Positions 8,024 to 16,103 of a DNA stretch of 64,000 nucleotides are shown here, piece by piece. Both the position numbers and the translations under genes were made by a program. The stretch is from NCBI GenBank assembly GCA_900769075.1, contig CAAGFE010000078.1:52096-116095 (forward strand), in the 5' to 3' direction. Within the stretch, counting starts at the first letter, position 1. The number at the start of each line of letters is the position of its first letter. The notes beneath the pieces were generated by a model. That model searched no databases. It saw only the letters and a list, made by a program, of their open reading frames with translations, and was not told the DNA's origin. The stretch comes from Clostridia bacterium. GTDB lineage: Bacteria; Bacillota; Clostridia; Christensenellales; Aristaeellaceae.

Positions 8024-8980
8024 TTACAGGCCGGCCTTGACAATCAGCTTCAGGAAGTCGCCGGTCTTGATGGTGCAGCTGGACACAACGTCGGTCTCAG
8101 CGGGGTTGGCAGCCACAGCGATGGCCTCGTTCAGGGTCTTGCCGGTGATGAACTGGCAGAAAGAGGCAGTCTGCTCATACCACTCCGCAGGGATGCTGGA
8201 GATGGGCTTCATGCCGTAGCGCTCCTTGAGGGCGTTCTTGGTCTCAACAGCGGCAGTGATATCGGAAGTGATCTTGCCCTCGGCGTTGAACTTCACGTTG
8301 GCCTGCACCGCGTCGATGTAGGCGGAGGTGATCACATCGCCATCCAGGGTGAAGACGCCCACATGGGTGTACACCTGCACCTGGCCGTCAGCGGATTCGG
8401 AAGCGTCCTTGGACTTGGACATGTTGGACACCTGCACCAGCTTCAGCACGTCGCCCTTCTTGGCGCCCATATGCTCAGCGTTGTTCACAGCTTCCACCAC
8501 ACCAGGCAGGAAGTCGTTCACGGCCAGGGTGCAGGAGGTAGCCAGATCGATGGACTTGCCTTCCTCGGTCACGGGCATGCCTGCCAGCTCTTCAACGGTC
8601 TTGCCAACGCAGTAGGCAGCGAAAGCCGCAGCCTGCTCGTTCCACTCAGCGGTGATGGAAGAAGCCTTGCGCATGCCATAGGCATCGCCCAGTTCGTTCT
8701 TGGACTGGAACTCAGTGGCCTTGTCGGTGACCAGCTTGCCGGTTTCGTCAAACTTGACCTTGGCCTGGATGTAGTCGATCACGCAGGCGGTGATGAAGCC
8801 GTTGTCATCCACGGTGACGGCGGTCAGGGCGATGTTCGCCTGGGCCTGACCATCCTTGGACTTCTCCAGGCTGGTCACGAAGGACAGACCGGTCTTGACG
8901 GGAGTCGCCTCTTCCGCAACAGCGGAGATGCCGCACAGCAGCATCATCAAGCACAGGACGAGAGAGAGTACCTTACGCAT
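8024..8980 (-). CDS. Secreted protein with two tandem homologous domains, function unknown
   Basis: A 318-residue exported protein with a clear signal peptide (residues 1-22, ending in AVAEE). It is an internal duplication. Residues ~30-165 and ~185-318 share the order VDDNG/LDGDVI strand, VKF-x-GK, TKN-x-L-x-x-YGM, AEW-x-EQ, GKT-x-x-E and SCT. The first half of each unit is reminiscent of FMN-binding-type beta structure, but this is not certain and no cofactor residue is evident. The ATG at 8980 was preferred to the one at 8995 because GGAGG precedes it by 9 bases. It stands alone between the tRNA and the histidine kinase gene. Confidence 0.75.
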   Translation of the reverse strand: MRKVLSLVLCLMMLLCGISAVAEEATPVKTGLSFVTSLEKSKDGQAQANIALTAVTVDDNGFITACVIDYIQAKVKFDETGKLVTDKATEFQSKNELGDAYGMRKASSITAEWNEQAAAFAAYCVGKTVEELAGMPVTEEGKSIDLATSCTLAVNDFLPGVVEAVNNAEHMGAKKGDVLKLVQVSNMSKSKDASESADGQVQVYTHVGVFTLDGDVITSAYIDAVQANVKFNAEGKITSDITAAVETKNALKERYGMKPISSIPAEWYEQTASFCQFITGKTLNEAIAVAANPAETDVVSSCTIKTGDFLKLIVKAGL

Positions 8981-9029
8981 GAAAAATACCTCCATTTGTG
9001 GTTGCTCCAGGGAAACCTGGATGCAATTG

Positions 9030-9047
9030 ATGGTACAATGATACCAT
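9030..9047. promoter_or_regulatory. Inverted repeat upstream of the secreted protein gene
   Basis: ATGGTA-N6-TACCAT forms a perfect 6-bp inverted repeat about 50 bases upstream of the start codon at 8980. On the minus strand it contains TATCAT, a possible -10 element, so it could be an operator. Confidence 0.4.
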
Positions 9048-9086
9048 GTTCATCTTAACTGCGGATAAACATGACCTTAATATTCG

Positions 9087-10811
9087 TTAAGAATTTCCGG
9101 CGCCCGGCAAGGGCTCCAGCGGGAAGCGCAGCGTGAAAACGGTGCCCTTGCCGACGGTGCTTTTCACCTGGATATCGCCCTGATGGCTTTCGACCACCTG
9201 ATGAACGATGGCCAGGCCCAGCCCGGTGCCCTTGCCGGATTCCCGGGTGGTGAAAAACGGCTCGAAAATATGGGGCAGGGCCTCGGCGGGAATGCCGACG
9301 CCGGTGTCCGCCACCGTCAGGATCGCAAAGGCATCTTCTGTTTCCATCGTCAGGGTGAGCGTTCCGCCATTTTCCGCCATTGCGGAGTAGGCGTTGAGAA
9401 TCAGGTTCAGCAGCAGCTGGGAGAGCTGGGTTTCATCGCCCGTCAGAAAGCAGTCCTCCTCACAGCGGATGACGGCCGACACGGAATCGGGCTTTGCCGG
9501 GGACGCAACCTGGAGCGCCTTGGCTGCCAGCTCTTTCAGGGATACCCGGGCGAAGTGCTGCGCAGTTCGTTTCCGGCTCAGCGCCCCCAGCTGGGAGATG
9601 ATATCCTTGGCCCTGCGGGAAGCCTCATAAATCTCGGTCACGTTGTCCGCCAGATCATCGCAGCCCTCGGGCAGTCCCTCCAGGGTCAGTATGGCGTAAC
9701 CCATGATGGGCGTGAGCAGGTTGTTGATGTCGTGGGCCAGGCCGGAGGCCAGCGTGCCGATGGTTTCCAGCCGCTGATGATGCGCCAGCGCCTGGGTGCT
9801 TTCCAGCAGCTTCTGGGTTTCCTCGCTTTTTTTGCGCAGCTGCGTCATTTCCTGATCCTGCTGACGGCTCTGCATGGCCATCCTGACCGCCTGCAGAATC
9901 GCCAGGCAGACGCCCAGCATCACCGTGATGCCCGAAAGAATCAGCCGGATCACCGCCTGATGCATGGGCCGGACGATCTCGTCGTAATGGCAGGTCACGG
10001 CGACGGTGAAGTATCTGTTGACGCTCTCCTGGGGCGGAATCACCGAGATGCGGATGGTGTGTTTGTCTCCGTCCTTGCAGTTTGTCGCCTGATAGGAGGT
10101 ATTCACCGCTTCGCCGCGCTGCATGCTGTCCAGCATCAGCTGAAGTGCCTGCGTGTCGAAGCAGCCGGAGCCGAGCTCCTCCAGGCAATCAATCCGCGCT
10201 TCCCCCGCCCATTTGTGGAGCAGAATCCTGTCGCTGCTGCCCATCAGCAGCAGACGGGACTCGCTCCCGACATAAATGCGGGACAAATCGTTGTACCACG
10301 CGGCAGCATCGACCAGCAGGGCGTATTCAGCAGCCTCTGTCCGGCTGACCAGCGCGAGGTACAGCGTACCGTCCCCGGCATAGCAGGGGGAAAGAATGCC
10401 CTCCCTGCCATCCGGAAAGAGGTAGTCCGTGTTTCCGTCGGTGGAGAGGAAGATCTGATCCCCCTGGAAGGCCAGCATCGCATGCACCATGGGATTCTGG
10501 CTGGCCAGGTTCTCCTGCATGCGGAACAGCAGCTGCTGCGTATCTCCGGTCTGTGCCCATTGCTGCTCCGCGGTCACAAAGCCTCGGCGGGCCAGCACAT
10601 AATCCAGGTCAGTGCTGAGGTTGTCCACCAGGCCGGCGATGTTCTCATCCGTGGCGTCCGCCACCTCCCGCAGCTGGCGGTCTTGATAGGACAGGAACAG
10701 CTCGTTGTAGGCGGTGAAGGTGTTGCCCAGCAGCAAGATGCCGCCAATCACCAGCAGCATGGCTGTGCCCAGCAGCAAATCCAGAAGAAGGTGCCTTCGA
10801 TCTTTCCTCAT
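9087..10811 (-). CDS. Membrane sensor histidine kinase
   Basis: A 574-residue two-component sensor. It has TM1 at about residues 8-30, an extracytoplasmic sensor domain at ~31-285 and TM2 at ~287-308. A short coiled coil follows, without an obvious HAMP domain. The phospho-accepting His is H360 in the motif GLAHDINNLLTP, of the NtrB-like type. The ATPase domain contains NLILNAYSAM, DTGVGI and GKGTGLGLAIV. The frame is open far upstream; the ATG at 10811 was picked because it starts the signal-anchor, but a TTG one codon earlier fits the GGGGG site better. It is divergent from the response regulator gene, its likely partner. The signal is unknown. Confidence 0.88.
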   Translation of the reverse strand: MRKDRRHLLLDLLLGTAMLLVIGGILLLGNTFTAYNELFLSYQDRQLREVADATDENIAGLVDNLSTDLDYVLARRGFVTAEQQWAQTGDTQQLLFRMQENLASQNPMVHAMLAFQGDQIFLSTDGNTDYLFPDGREGILSPCYAGDGTLYLALVSRTEAAEYALLVDAAAWYNDLSRIYVGSESRLLLMGSSDRILLHKWAGEARIDCLEELGSGCFDTQALQLMLDSMQRGEAVNTSYQATNCKDGDKHTIRISVIPPQESVNRYFTVAVTCHYDEIVRPMHQAVIRLILSGITVMLGVCLAILQAVRMAMQSRQQDQEMTQLRKKSEETQKLLESTQALAHHQRLETIGTLASGLAHDINNLLTPIMGYAILTLEGLPEGCDDLADNVTEIYEASRRAKDIISQLGALSRKRTAQHFARVSLKELAAKALQVASPAKPDSVSAVIRCEEDCFLTGDETQLSQLLLNLILNAYSAMAENGGTLTLTMETEDAFAILTVADTGVGIPAEALPHIFEPFFTTRESGKGTGLGLAIVHQVVESHQGDIQVKSTVGKGTVFTLRFPLEPLPGAGNS

Positions 10812-10827
10812 CAATGGGATTGCCCCC

Positions 10828-10857
10828 TTGCAAAAGCGGTCGTTTTCGGTGTATGAT
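10828..10857 (+). promoter_or_regulatory. Possible promoter of the response regulator gene
   Basis: TTGCAA (10828-10833), an 18-base spacer and TATGAT (10852-10857). It lies in the 90-base divergent region shared with the kinase gene. Confidence 0.5.
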
Positions 10858-10901
10858 ATATGATACTTGAATTTCTGCATCCTGTAAAGGAGTTTTCGGG
10901 G

Positions 10902-11582
10902 ATGGATACTGTTCTGATTGTCGATGACGACGCTGCGGTGCTGAACATGCTGACAAAGGTCATCCGCAGCAATGGTCTGGGGGCCGCCTGCGCCGACAGC
11001 GGGGAGCGCGCGCTGGAGATGCTCAGCGAGCGCACCTTTGACCTGATCCTGATGGATGTGAACATGGGGGGCATGGATGGCTTTGCCGCGGTGGAAACCC
11101 TTCGCAGCCGGGGCATCAAAACACCGGTGATCATTGTCAGCGGGCGCAAGGAGGATTTCGATACCCTCTATGGCCTGGATATCGGCGCGGATGATTATAT
11201 CACCAAGCCCTTCAATCCCGTGACGCTGGGCGCGAAGGTCAAGGCCCTGATCCGCCGCAGCCGAAACGGCCTCCCGGGGGAGGAACACATCATTGCGGCA
11301 GGCCCCTTTTCCTATAATACCTCCACGCTCCGCCTATACAAGAAAGGCGTGGAAATCCCGCTGTCCTCCAAAGAAAACGCGATGATGAAGCTCTTCATCG
11401 ACAATGTGAACCGCGTTTTTTCCAAGGATATGCTCTACGATCTGATCTGGGGCGAGGCGGTGATCGATGAGAACGCGATCATGGTGTACATCAACCGGCT
11501 CCGCCAGAAAATTGAGGACGAGCCTTCCAAGCCGCGATTCATCCAGAACGTGCGGGGAATCGGTTACAGGTTCGTGGTGTAA
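10902..11582 (+). CDS. OmpR/PhoB-family response regulator
   Basis: A 226-residue transcription factor. The receiver domain (1-~115) has the acidic pair after IVDDD, the phospho-acceptor D52 in LILMDVNM, and the conserved Lys in ITKPF. A C-terminal winged helix (~130-226) shows the OmpR-type ELI-like LSSKENAMMKLFIDN and the IQNVRGIGYRFV end. The start was set by AAAGGAG nine bases before the ATG at 10902. It is divergently paired with the histidine kinase. Targets are unknown; the next gene downstream has its own promoter. Confidence 0.92.
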   Translation: MDTVLIVDDDAAVLNMLTKVIRSNGLGAACADSGERALEMLSERTFDLILMDVNMGGMDGFAAVETLRSRGIKTPVIIVSGRKEDFDTLYGLDIGADDYITKPFNPVTLGAKVKALIRRSRNGLPGEEHIIAAGPFSYNTSTLRLYKKGVEIPLSSKENAMMKLFIDNVNRVFSKDMLYDLIWGEAVIDENAIMVYINRLRQKIEDEPSKPRFIQNVRGIGYRFVV

Positions 11583-11599
11583 CAATTATGCCGATTGCG

Positions 11600-11628
11600 T
11601 TGACAGCCCAGCGTGAATCCGTTATAAT
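11600..11628 (+). promoter_or_regulatory. Consensus promoter for the phosphodiester glycosidase-like gene
   Basis: TTGACA (11600-11605), a 17-base spacer and TATAAT (11623-11628): both hexamers are perfect. Confidence 0.9.
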
Positions 11629-11661
11629 CATTGTGCAGAATGTCGTGAAAGGTGTGGAGTT

Positions 11662-12531
11662 TTGTTGCGGTTTTGGAAAAATGCTTTGATTGCGCTGATG
11701 ATTCTGGCATTCGCGTTGCCGGCAGTGCTTGCGGAGGAAGTGCCGTCGCTGCCCGTGGATTTTACGCCCGGCAAGCCCGTGAATCAGGACAATTATATCA
11801 GCGAGACCGAATATCTGGATCCGACGCTCCATGTGGTGATCGAAAGCGGGCGCAAGGATAACTGCGATTATTGGCTTGCCCGTGTGCAGATTGCCCATCC
11901 CTCCCAGCTGCGTACAGCGGCCGCCGGCGGCTTTTCCAACGATTTTGTGATGCAGGGCCATTATCTGGCCCGTCGCCAGAATGCGGTGCTGGCTGTTGAT
12001 GGCGACTATTATTCTTATTATCCCTATGGCATGGTGGTTCGCCAGGGCGTATTCTTCCGCGACAAGCTGCGGAAGGAGCGCGATGTGCTCGCTATTGACG
12101 AAAACGGCGACTTCATCATCTTTTATGTCCCGGACAAGGGAGAGGTTCCGCTGGAGTATAACGGGAAAAAGCTGATCAACGTCTTCCACTTTGGCCCGGC
12201 GCTGGTGGCGGATGGGGAGGTCGGCACGCTGGAGGCCAGCTACTGGATTGCCCCGGAGCTCAAGCGTCAGCGCATGTGCATCGCCCAGACGGGCCCGCTG
12301 GAATACATGGCGCTGTGCTGTGCCGGCCCGATGCGCGGCTCGGAAGGCATGGATCTGATGCAGTTTGCCGTGCTTGCGAAGGAATTGGGCGCCATCACCG
12401 CCTATAACCTGGATGGCGGCGATTCCACCATGCTGATCTTCAACGGAAATAAAGTCAACGACAGGGAAAACGAAAATACCCGCGCCATCAGCGACATCAT
12501 CTATTTCGCCTCCGCGTGGGATGGCGAGTAA
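11662..12531 (+). CDS. Secreted phosphodiester glycosidase-like (NAGPA domain) protein
   Basis: A 289-residue exported protein. A signal peptide (about residues 1-21, ending in VLAEE) is followed by a NAGPA-type domain, the fold of the enzyme that uncovers mannose-6-phosphate and of bacterial exopolysaccharide-associated proteins. The diagnostic YNLDGGDSTML segment lies near residue 250. It probably acts on phosphodiester-linked glycans at the cell surface; the substrate is unknown. The start is a TTG (11662) or the next TTG (11665). No ATG is available and a GGAG lies just before. The Lgt-like gene follows 12 bases later. Confidence 0.82.
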   Translation: MLRFWKNALIALMILAFALPAVLAEEVPSLPVDFTPGKPVNQDNYISETEYLDPTLHVVIESGRKDNCDYWLARVQIAHPSQLRTAAAGGFSNDFVMQGHYLARRQNAVLAVDGDYYSYYPYGMVVRQGVFFRDKLRKERDVLAIDENGDFIIFYVPDKGEVPLEYNGKKLINVFHFGPALVADGEVGTLEASYWIAPELKRQRMCIAQTGPLEYMALCCAGPMRGSEGMDLMQFAVLAKELGAITAYNLDGGDSTMLIFNGNKVNDRENENTRAISDIIYFASAWDGE

Positions 12532-12543
12532 GGAAGCGTCCTG

Positions 12544-13479
12544 ATGAACATGAAATACATTTTGGGCTTGCTGGCGGGCGCGGTGATCTGCATGGCACTG
12601 TTTGCCTGGAAGCTCCGCCGGTCCGGGCAAAGGCCTGTGACCGCTCTGATGGCCCTGCCGCTGGCGGCTGTCCTGGGCGTGCTGCTCGCCAAGGTGCTCT
12701 ACTTCATCCTGGAATTCCGGGATATCTATGTGACCTACGACGGCTTCGGAGGATTGCTCTCCACCAATCCGCAGGAGTTCTCCATGATCGGCGGATGCCT
12801 CGGAACGGTGCTGGCGGTGGCGCTGGCGGCGAAGCTGACCGGACAGAAACCCCTGCCCGTGCTGGATGCCTTTGCGCCCAGCTTCGCGCTGATGGTGGCC
12901 TCTGTCCGAGCGTGCGAGGGGCTGCTGGAACCGATGCGACTGGTCGGCCTGGGCAGCTATGCGATGAACGAGGCGCATCATTTCTTCCCGCTGGCTGTGG
13001 AGATCGAAATGCTGTACAGCTGGTTCTACGCTGTGTTCATGCTGGAGGCCCTGCTGGCGCTGATTGTTGCGGCAGGTTCCTTTGTCATCTCCCATCAGGG
13101 CCGATTTGCTCCTGGACGGGTGTTCCTGCATACTGTGTTTCTCCTGGCCCTGCCCCAGATTTTCTGCGAGCAGCTGCTGGGCCGGTGCATGGCCTGGGGC
13201 TTTGTCCGTATTGAACAGCTGCTGTGTGCGCTGATCGTTTTCGGGGTGATTCTCTATGCCGGCATCAAGCGGAAGCGGCTCACCGCCCTCGTGCCCGCCG
13301 CGCTGTGCCTGGTGTGTGCGGCTGTCCTGATCTGGATGGAGTTCACGCTGGATAATAAGCTGCTCTTCGGCATTGATCTTCCCACCGGCATCTGCTATGC
13401 CATCATGATTGCGTCCCTGAGCTGCATGGCTGGTTTGTCCTTGTATGCCTTCCATCGGCTGAATCAATCCCGCAGCTGA
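12544..13479 (+). CDS. Lgt-like integral membrane protein
   Basis: A 311-residue polytopic membrane protein with 7-8 probable membrane segments. The layout resembles prolipoprotein diacylglyceryl transferase (Lgt): GGCLGTVLAVALAAKLTGQ followed by LDAFAPSFALMVASVRACEG. This matches the Lgt region LD-x-APA-x-x-LG-x-x-x-GR-x-GNF. However, the Gly-Arg-x-Gly-Asn core is reduced to a single Arg (SVRACEG), so diacylglyceryl transfer is doubtful. It may be a divergent paralogue with another lipid-linked role. It is co-directional with the glycosidase-like gene, and AAGGAAG lies 6 bases before the ATG. Confidence 0.6.
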   Translation: MNMKYILGLLAGAVICMALFAWKLRRSGQRPVTALMALPLAAVLGVLLAKVLYFILEFRDIYVTYDGFGGLLSTNPQEFSMIGGCLGTVLAVALAAKLTGQKPLPVLDAFAPSFALMVASVRACEGLLEPMRLVGLGSYAMNEAHHFFPLAVEIEMLYSWFYAVFMLEALLALIVAAGSFVISHQGRFAPGRVFLHTVFLLALPQIFCEQLLGRCMAWGFVRIEQLLCALIVFGVILYAGIKRKRLTALVPAALCLVCAAVLIWMEFTLDNKLLFGIDLPTGICYAIMIASLSCMAGLSLYAFHRLNQSRS

Positions 13480-13496
13480 CGCCCTCCGCACAAAGA

Positions 13497-13537
13497 GAAC
13501 CGCAGACCTGGCGAAATGCCGGGCCTGCGGTTTTGTG
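13497..13537. terminator. Bidirectional terminator between convergent genes
   Basis: AACCGCAG and CTGCGGTT form the outer stem of an imperfect hairpin, with T-rich tracts on both strands. It serves the Lgt-like gene and should end the leucine-rich-repeat transcript. Confidence 0.75.
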
Positions 13538-13542
13538 TCGGG

Positions 13543-14472
13543 GTAATTGAGCTTGATGCCGTCCGGGGATTTCTTCTTGATTTCCTGACCGCGCTGGAAG
13601 GGGATGTATTCGCCGTACTTGAACATGTGGAAAATGACGTAATACCGCTCATGCTCGCGCCAGCCGCCAAGGGTGGAATAGGACGTGCTGTCCACATGGC
13701 AGTTGGGAAGGGCCGCCTTCAGGTCAGCCACCACCTGCTTGTCCACGGGGTATTCGTTGGACCAATTGTTGCTGTTGAACAGCCACAGGCGTTCCAGATG
13801 CTGAAGCCCGTGCAGGGGCGTCCAGTCCTTGATGCGGTTGAAGCAGATGTTCAGGTCGATCAGCTTGGTGCAGTTGGACAGGCAGGAGATATCGTTGATG
13901 TCGTTCTTGAACAATTCCAGATATTCCAGATCCTTCAGGCTGCCCACAGGGGTGATATCCTTCAGGTTGATGTTGCAGGCCAGGATCAGTACCTTCAGGT
14001 TGGGCAGGTCATAGAGGAAGGATACGTCCATCACGGCATTGTGGCCGATATCCAGCGCCTGCAGGTTTTTGCAGTACTTGAGGTACTGGAACTGCTTCTC
14101 GGTATGCATGGGAGAGCTGTTGTTGTGCAGGGTGGAGAAAGCCGTGGCATCGGTGCGCACCCAGTGATCGCCGATGCGCATCGTCCAGCCGAACTCGATG
14201 TCCGGGCAGGCTTCGGCCAGCTTGTCAATGTCCTTGGTGTACATGTAGGTGGTGAACATGTCCACCTTCCTGATGTTGGGCAGCTTGCGCAGAAATGCGA
14301 TGAATTCGTCCATCTCCGTCACGCGAACCTTGCCCAGGTCGATGTACTCCGCGTTGACATCGCAGCTGAACTGTCCCAGGTAGGATACGGTCTGGACGGG
14401 CTCCTCCGCCAGCGCCGCGCACTGGACAAACAGGCACAGGAGCAGCAGGAATGCCATGAGTTTCTTCTTCAT
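13543..14472 (-). CDS. Secreted leucine-rich-repeat protein, no in-frame stop at the expected end
   Basis: A signal peptide (about residues 1-22, MKKKLMAFLLLLCLFVQCA) is followed by ~290 residues with leucine-rich repeats (ALDIGHNAVMDVSFLYDLPNL, YLELFKNDINDISCLSNCTKL and similar). It is probably a surface protein-binding scaffold. GGGGAGG lies 9 bases before the ATG at 14472. The family-like sequence ends near residue 309, just before the terminator. There the expected stop is missing: the codon at 13543-13545 is TAC. The frame stays open for ~670 further codons antisense to two real genes. The end coordinate given is therefore the inferred natural end. It lies 16 bases after the CapA-like gene. 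Confidence 0.6.
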
Positions 14473-14488
14473 GATGGATGCCTCCCCA

Positions 14489-15544
14489 TTATTCTGTCGC
14501 CGCTGATGCGGGTGCGGGCACAAAATCCTGCATAGCACCGACACCCTCCACATATGGATTGAGCGTGAAGGTCGTATCATACTGGATCTGTGCCAGCACG
14601 GCCTGCGCATCCTCGCCCGTGGCGAGCACGGGCTGATAGTTGTTGAAATCCCGCTCGCCGGAGGGGAGGGCAGGGATGATGTTCAGCTGATGGCCGAGAT
14701 AGGTGCCATCGTCCGTGAAGGACAGCGTGAACTGGAAGATTGCAGTGTAGGGCGCGCGGATGGCCGCATTGCCGCCGAAAACGAAATTCCCCAGGGAGTA
14801 GCAGATGGTCTTGCCGTCCCTGACCTCGATGCCCTGGAGCACATGGGGATGATGCCCGATCACGATGTCCACGCCGTAATCCAGCATGGCATAGGCGTAA
14901 TCCTTCTGGTTGCGCAGATGGCGCTTCCGGTATTCCTCGCCCCCGTGCATCACGCCGATGACCACCTGACAGCCATCCGCCTTCAGCGCTTCCACCTGGC
15001 TGCGAAGCAGGTTGCGATGCTTGTAGTACCAGTAGGAAAACTCCATCCCGACAAAGCCGATCTTGACATTGCCCTTCTGCCAGACCCAGGTCTTTTCCAT
15101 CGTCTGATGGGTGCCAAACCAGGGCAGCTCCGCCGCGTCGAGGGTGCTGATGGTGTGGCGGGCGCCGTCGTAGCCGTAGTCCATGATGTGATTGTTGCTG
15201 ACGTTCACCGCCTCAACGCTGCCCTGGGTGAGGACGTTCACATAGTCGGTCGGCCCGCGGAAATTGTAGGTTTTCTCCACCGCCGCGTCGGACCAGTTGA
15301 TGAACACGCTCTCCAGGTTGGCAATGGTCAGATCGTCGTGGGCGATCACGCTCTGCACCTGCTGGAAGAAGTAGGCATAGCCGTTCCGGGCCAGATAGGC
15401 ATCGAAGGAATAATCAAACTCCCGCAGCCTGTCTTCGCCCCCAATGGTGCAGTCCCCAACGAAGGAGAGCGTCACTGTCTGATCTGCCAGCGCATGCAGT
15501 GGCAGGAGCATTGCCAAGAGCAGGAGGGCTGTGAATTGTCGCAT
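14489..15544 (-). CDS. CapA-family (poly-gamma-glutamate capsule synthesis-like) protein, secreted
   Basis: A 351-residue exported protein of the PGA_cap family, a calcineurin-like metallophosphatase fold. Metal-ligand motifs visible are SFVGDCTIGG (near residue 30), the NLESVF/NNH region (SNNHIMDYG) and GHHPHVLQGIEV. A signal peptide covers residues ~1-21. CapA-like proteins occur widely outside capsule loci and their activity is not settled. The ATG at 15544 was chosen over an upstream GTG because AAGGTGG fits it. It is followed at 16 bases by the leucine-rich-repeat gene. Confidence 0.85.
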   Translation of the reverse strand: MRQFTALLLLAMLLPLHALADQTVTLSFVGDCTIGGEDRLREFDYSFDAYLARNGYAYFFQQVQSVIAHDDLTIANLESVFINWSDAAVEKTYNFRGPTDYVNVLTQGSVEAVNVSNNHIMDYGYDGARHTISTLDAAELPWFGTHQTMEKTWVWQKGNVKIGFVGMEFSYWYYKHRNLLRSQVEALKADGCQVVIGVMHGGEEYRKRHLRNQKDYAYAMLDYGVDIVIGHHPHVLQGIEVRDGKTICYSLGNFVFGGNAAIRAPYTAIFQFTLSFTDDGTYLGHQLNIIPALPSGERDFNNYQPVLATGEDAQAVLAQIQYDTTFTLNPYVEGVGAMQDFVPAPASAATE

Positions 15545-15657
15545 GCTGTCCACCTTCCAATTGCAGTAGCATCATTATACTCCTTGACGGAAGTCCTGTC
15601 AAGACCGGTGGAAATCCGGCCGGATAAGCGGTGTCTAACCCTTATAAAGAAAAAATA

Positions 15658-15673
15658 GTTAGATAAGACGAAC
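15658..15673. promoter_or_regulatory. Degenerate GTTAG-N6-CNAAC site upstream of feoA
   Basis: GTTAG-ATAAGA-CGAAC: nine of ten defined positions match the sites at 15729 and 16038. It lies 20-35 bases upstream of the -35 element. Confidence 0.4.
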
Positions 15674-15690
15674 AAGATGTGAAAAAATCC

Positions 15691-15719
15691 TTGACAAACG
15701 ATGAAGACGGTGCTATTCT
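15691..15719 (+). promoter_or_regulatory. Promoter of the feo operon
   Basis: TTGACA (15691-15696), a 17-base spacer and TATTCT (15714-15719). Confidence 0.8.
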
Positions 15720-15728
15720 ATCTCGGAA

Positions 15729-15744
15729 GTTAGGAAAGACTAAC
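15729..15744. promoter_or_regulatory. Putative iron-operon operator GTTAG-N6-CTAAC
   Basis: A perfect 5-bp inverted repeat with a 6-base spacer, 10 bases after the -10 element and so over the transcription start region. A repressor bound here would block initiation. The half-sites recall those of DtxR-family metal regulators, but the spacing differs from the classic site. Confidence 0.6.
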
Positions 15745-15779
15745 CACCGGGCAGGGTTTTCAGAGAGGGAGGAATGAGC

Positions 15780-15992
15780 ATGAACCTGCGCAACGCAGAG
15801 CTGGGCAAGGAATACATCATCCGTGGCATCGTGACTGACGATGAGGAGCTGAATCAGTTTCTGTTCTCGCTGGGCTGCTATTCCGGCGAACCGATCACCG
15901 TGGTGAGCCGCAAGCGCGGCGGCTGTACGGTTTCCATCAAGGATGGCCGATACAGCATTGACGATCAGCTGGCCGAGGCAATTGAGGTGTAA
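15780..15992 (+). CDS. feoA: FeoA domain protein (ferrous iron transport accessory)
   Basis: A 70-residue SH3-like FeoA protein that assists the ferrous iron permease FeoB at the cytoplasmic membrane face. Family features are the opening LGKEYIIRGIVTDD, the central LFSLGCYSGEPITVVSRKRGG and the C-terminal DGRYSIDDQLAEAIEV. The ATG at 15780 was chosen because GGAGG is 7 bases upstream; the ATG at 15774 would be only one base from it. It is followed by feoB after 111 bases that contain a second operator-like repeat. Confidence 0.9.
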   Translation: MNLRNAELGKEYIIRGIVTDDEELNQFLFSLGCYSGEPITVVSRKRGGCTVSIKDGRYSIDDQLAEAIEV

Positions 15993-16035
15993 CCTCAGGG
16001 CAGGAGAGGATCCGGCTGATCCTTTTTCCAGGGAT

Positions 16036-16055
16036 AAGTTAGCTGTATCTAACTT
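16036..16055. promoter_or_regulatory. Second GTTAG-N6-CTAAC palindrome, between feoA and feoB
   Basis: AAGTTAG-N6-CTAACTT is a perfect 7-bp inverted repeat that shares its core and spacing with the site at 15729-15744. It lies about 50 bases before the feoB start, implying metal-dependent control inside the operon. Confidence 0.6.
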
Positions 16056-16103
16056 CTGATCGCGTCAACCCATTCGGCAGGAATAAAGCAAGGAGGAATC
16101 CCC

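Noticed and set aside
11539..14610. A 1023-codon minus-strand frame over 11.5-14.6 kb
   Set aside because: Only the first ~310 codons after 14472 look like protein. The rest is antisense to a phosphodiester glycosidase-like and an Lgt-like gene.
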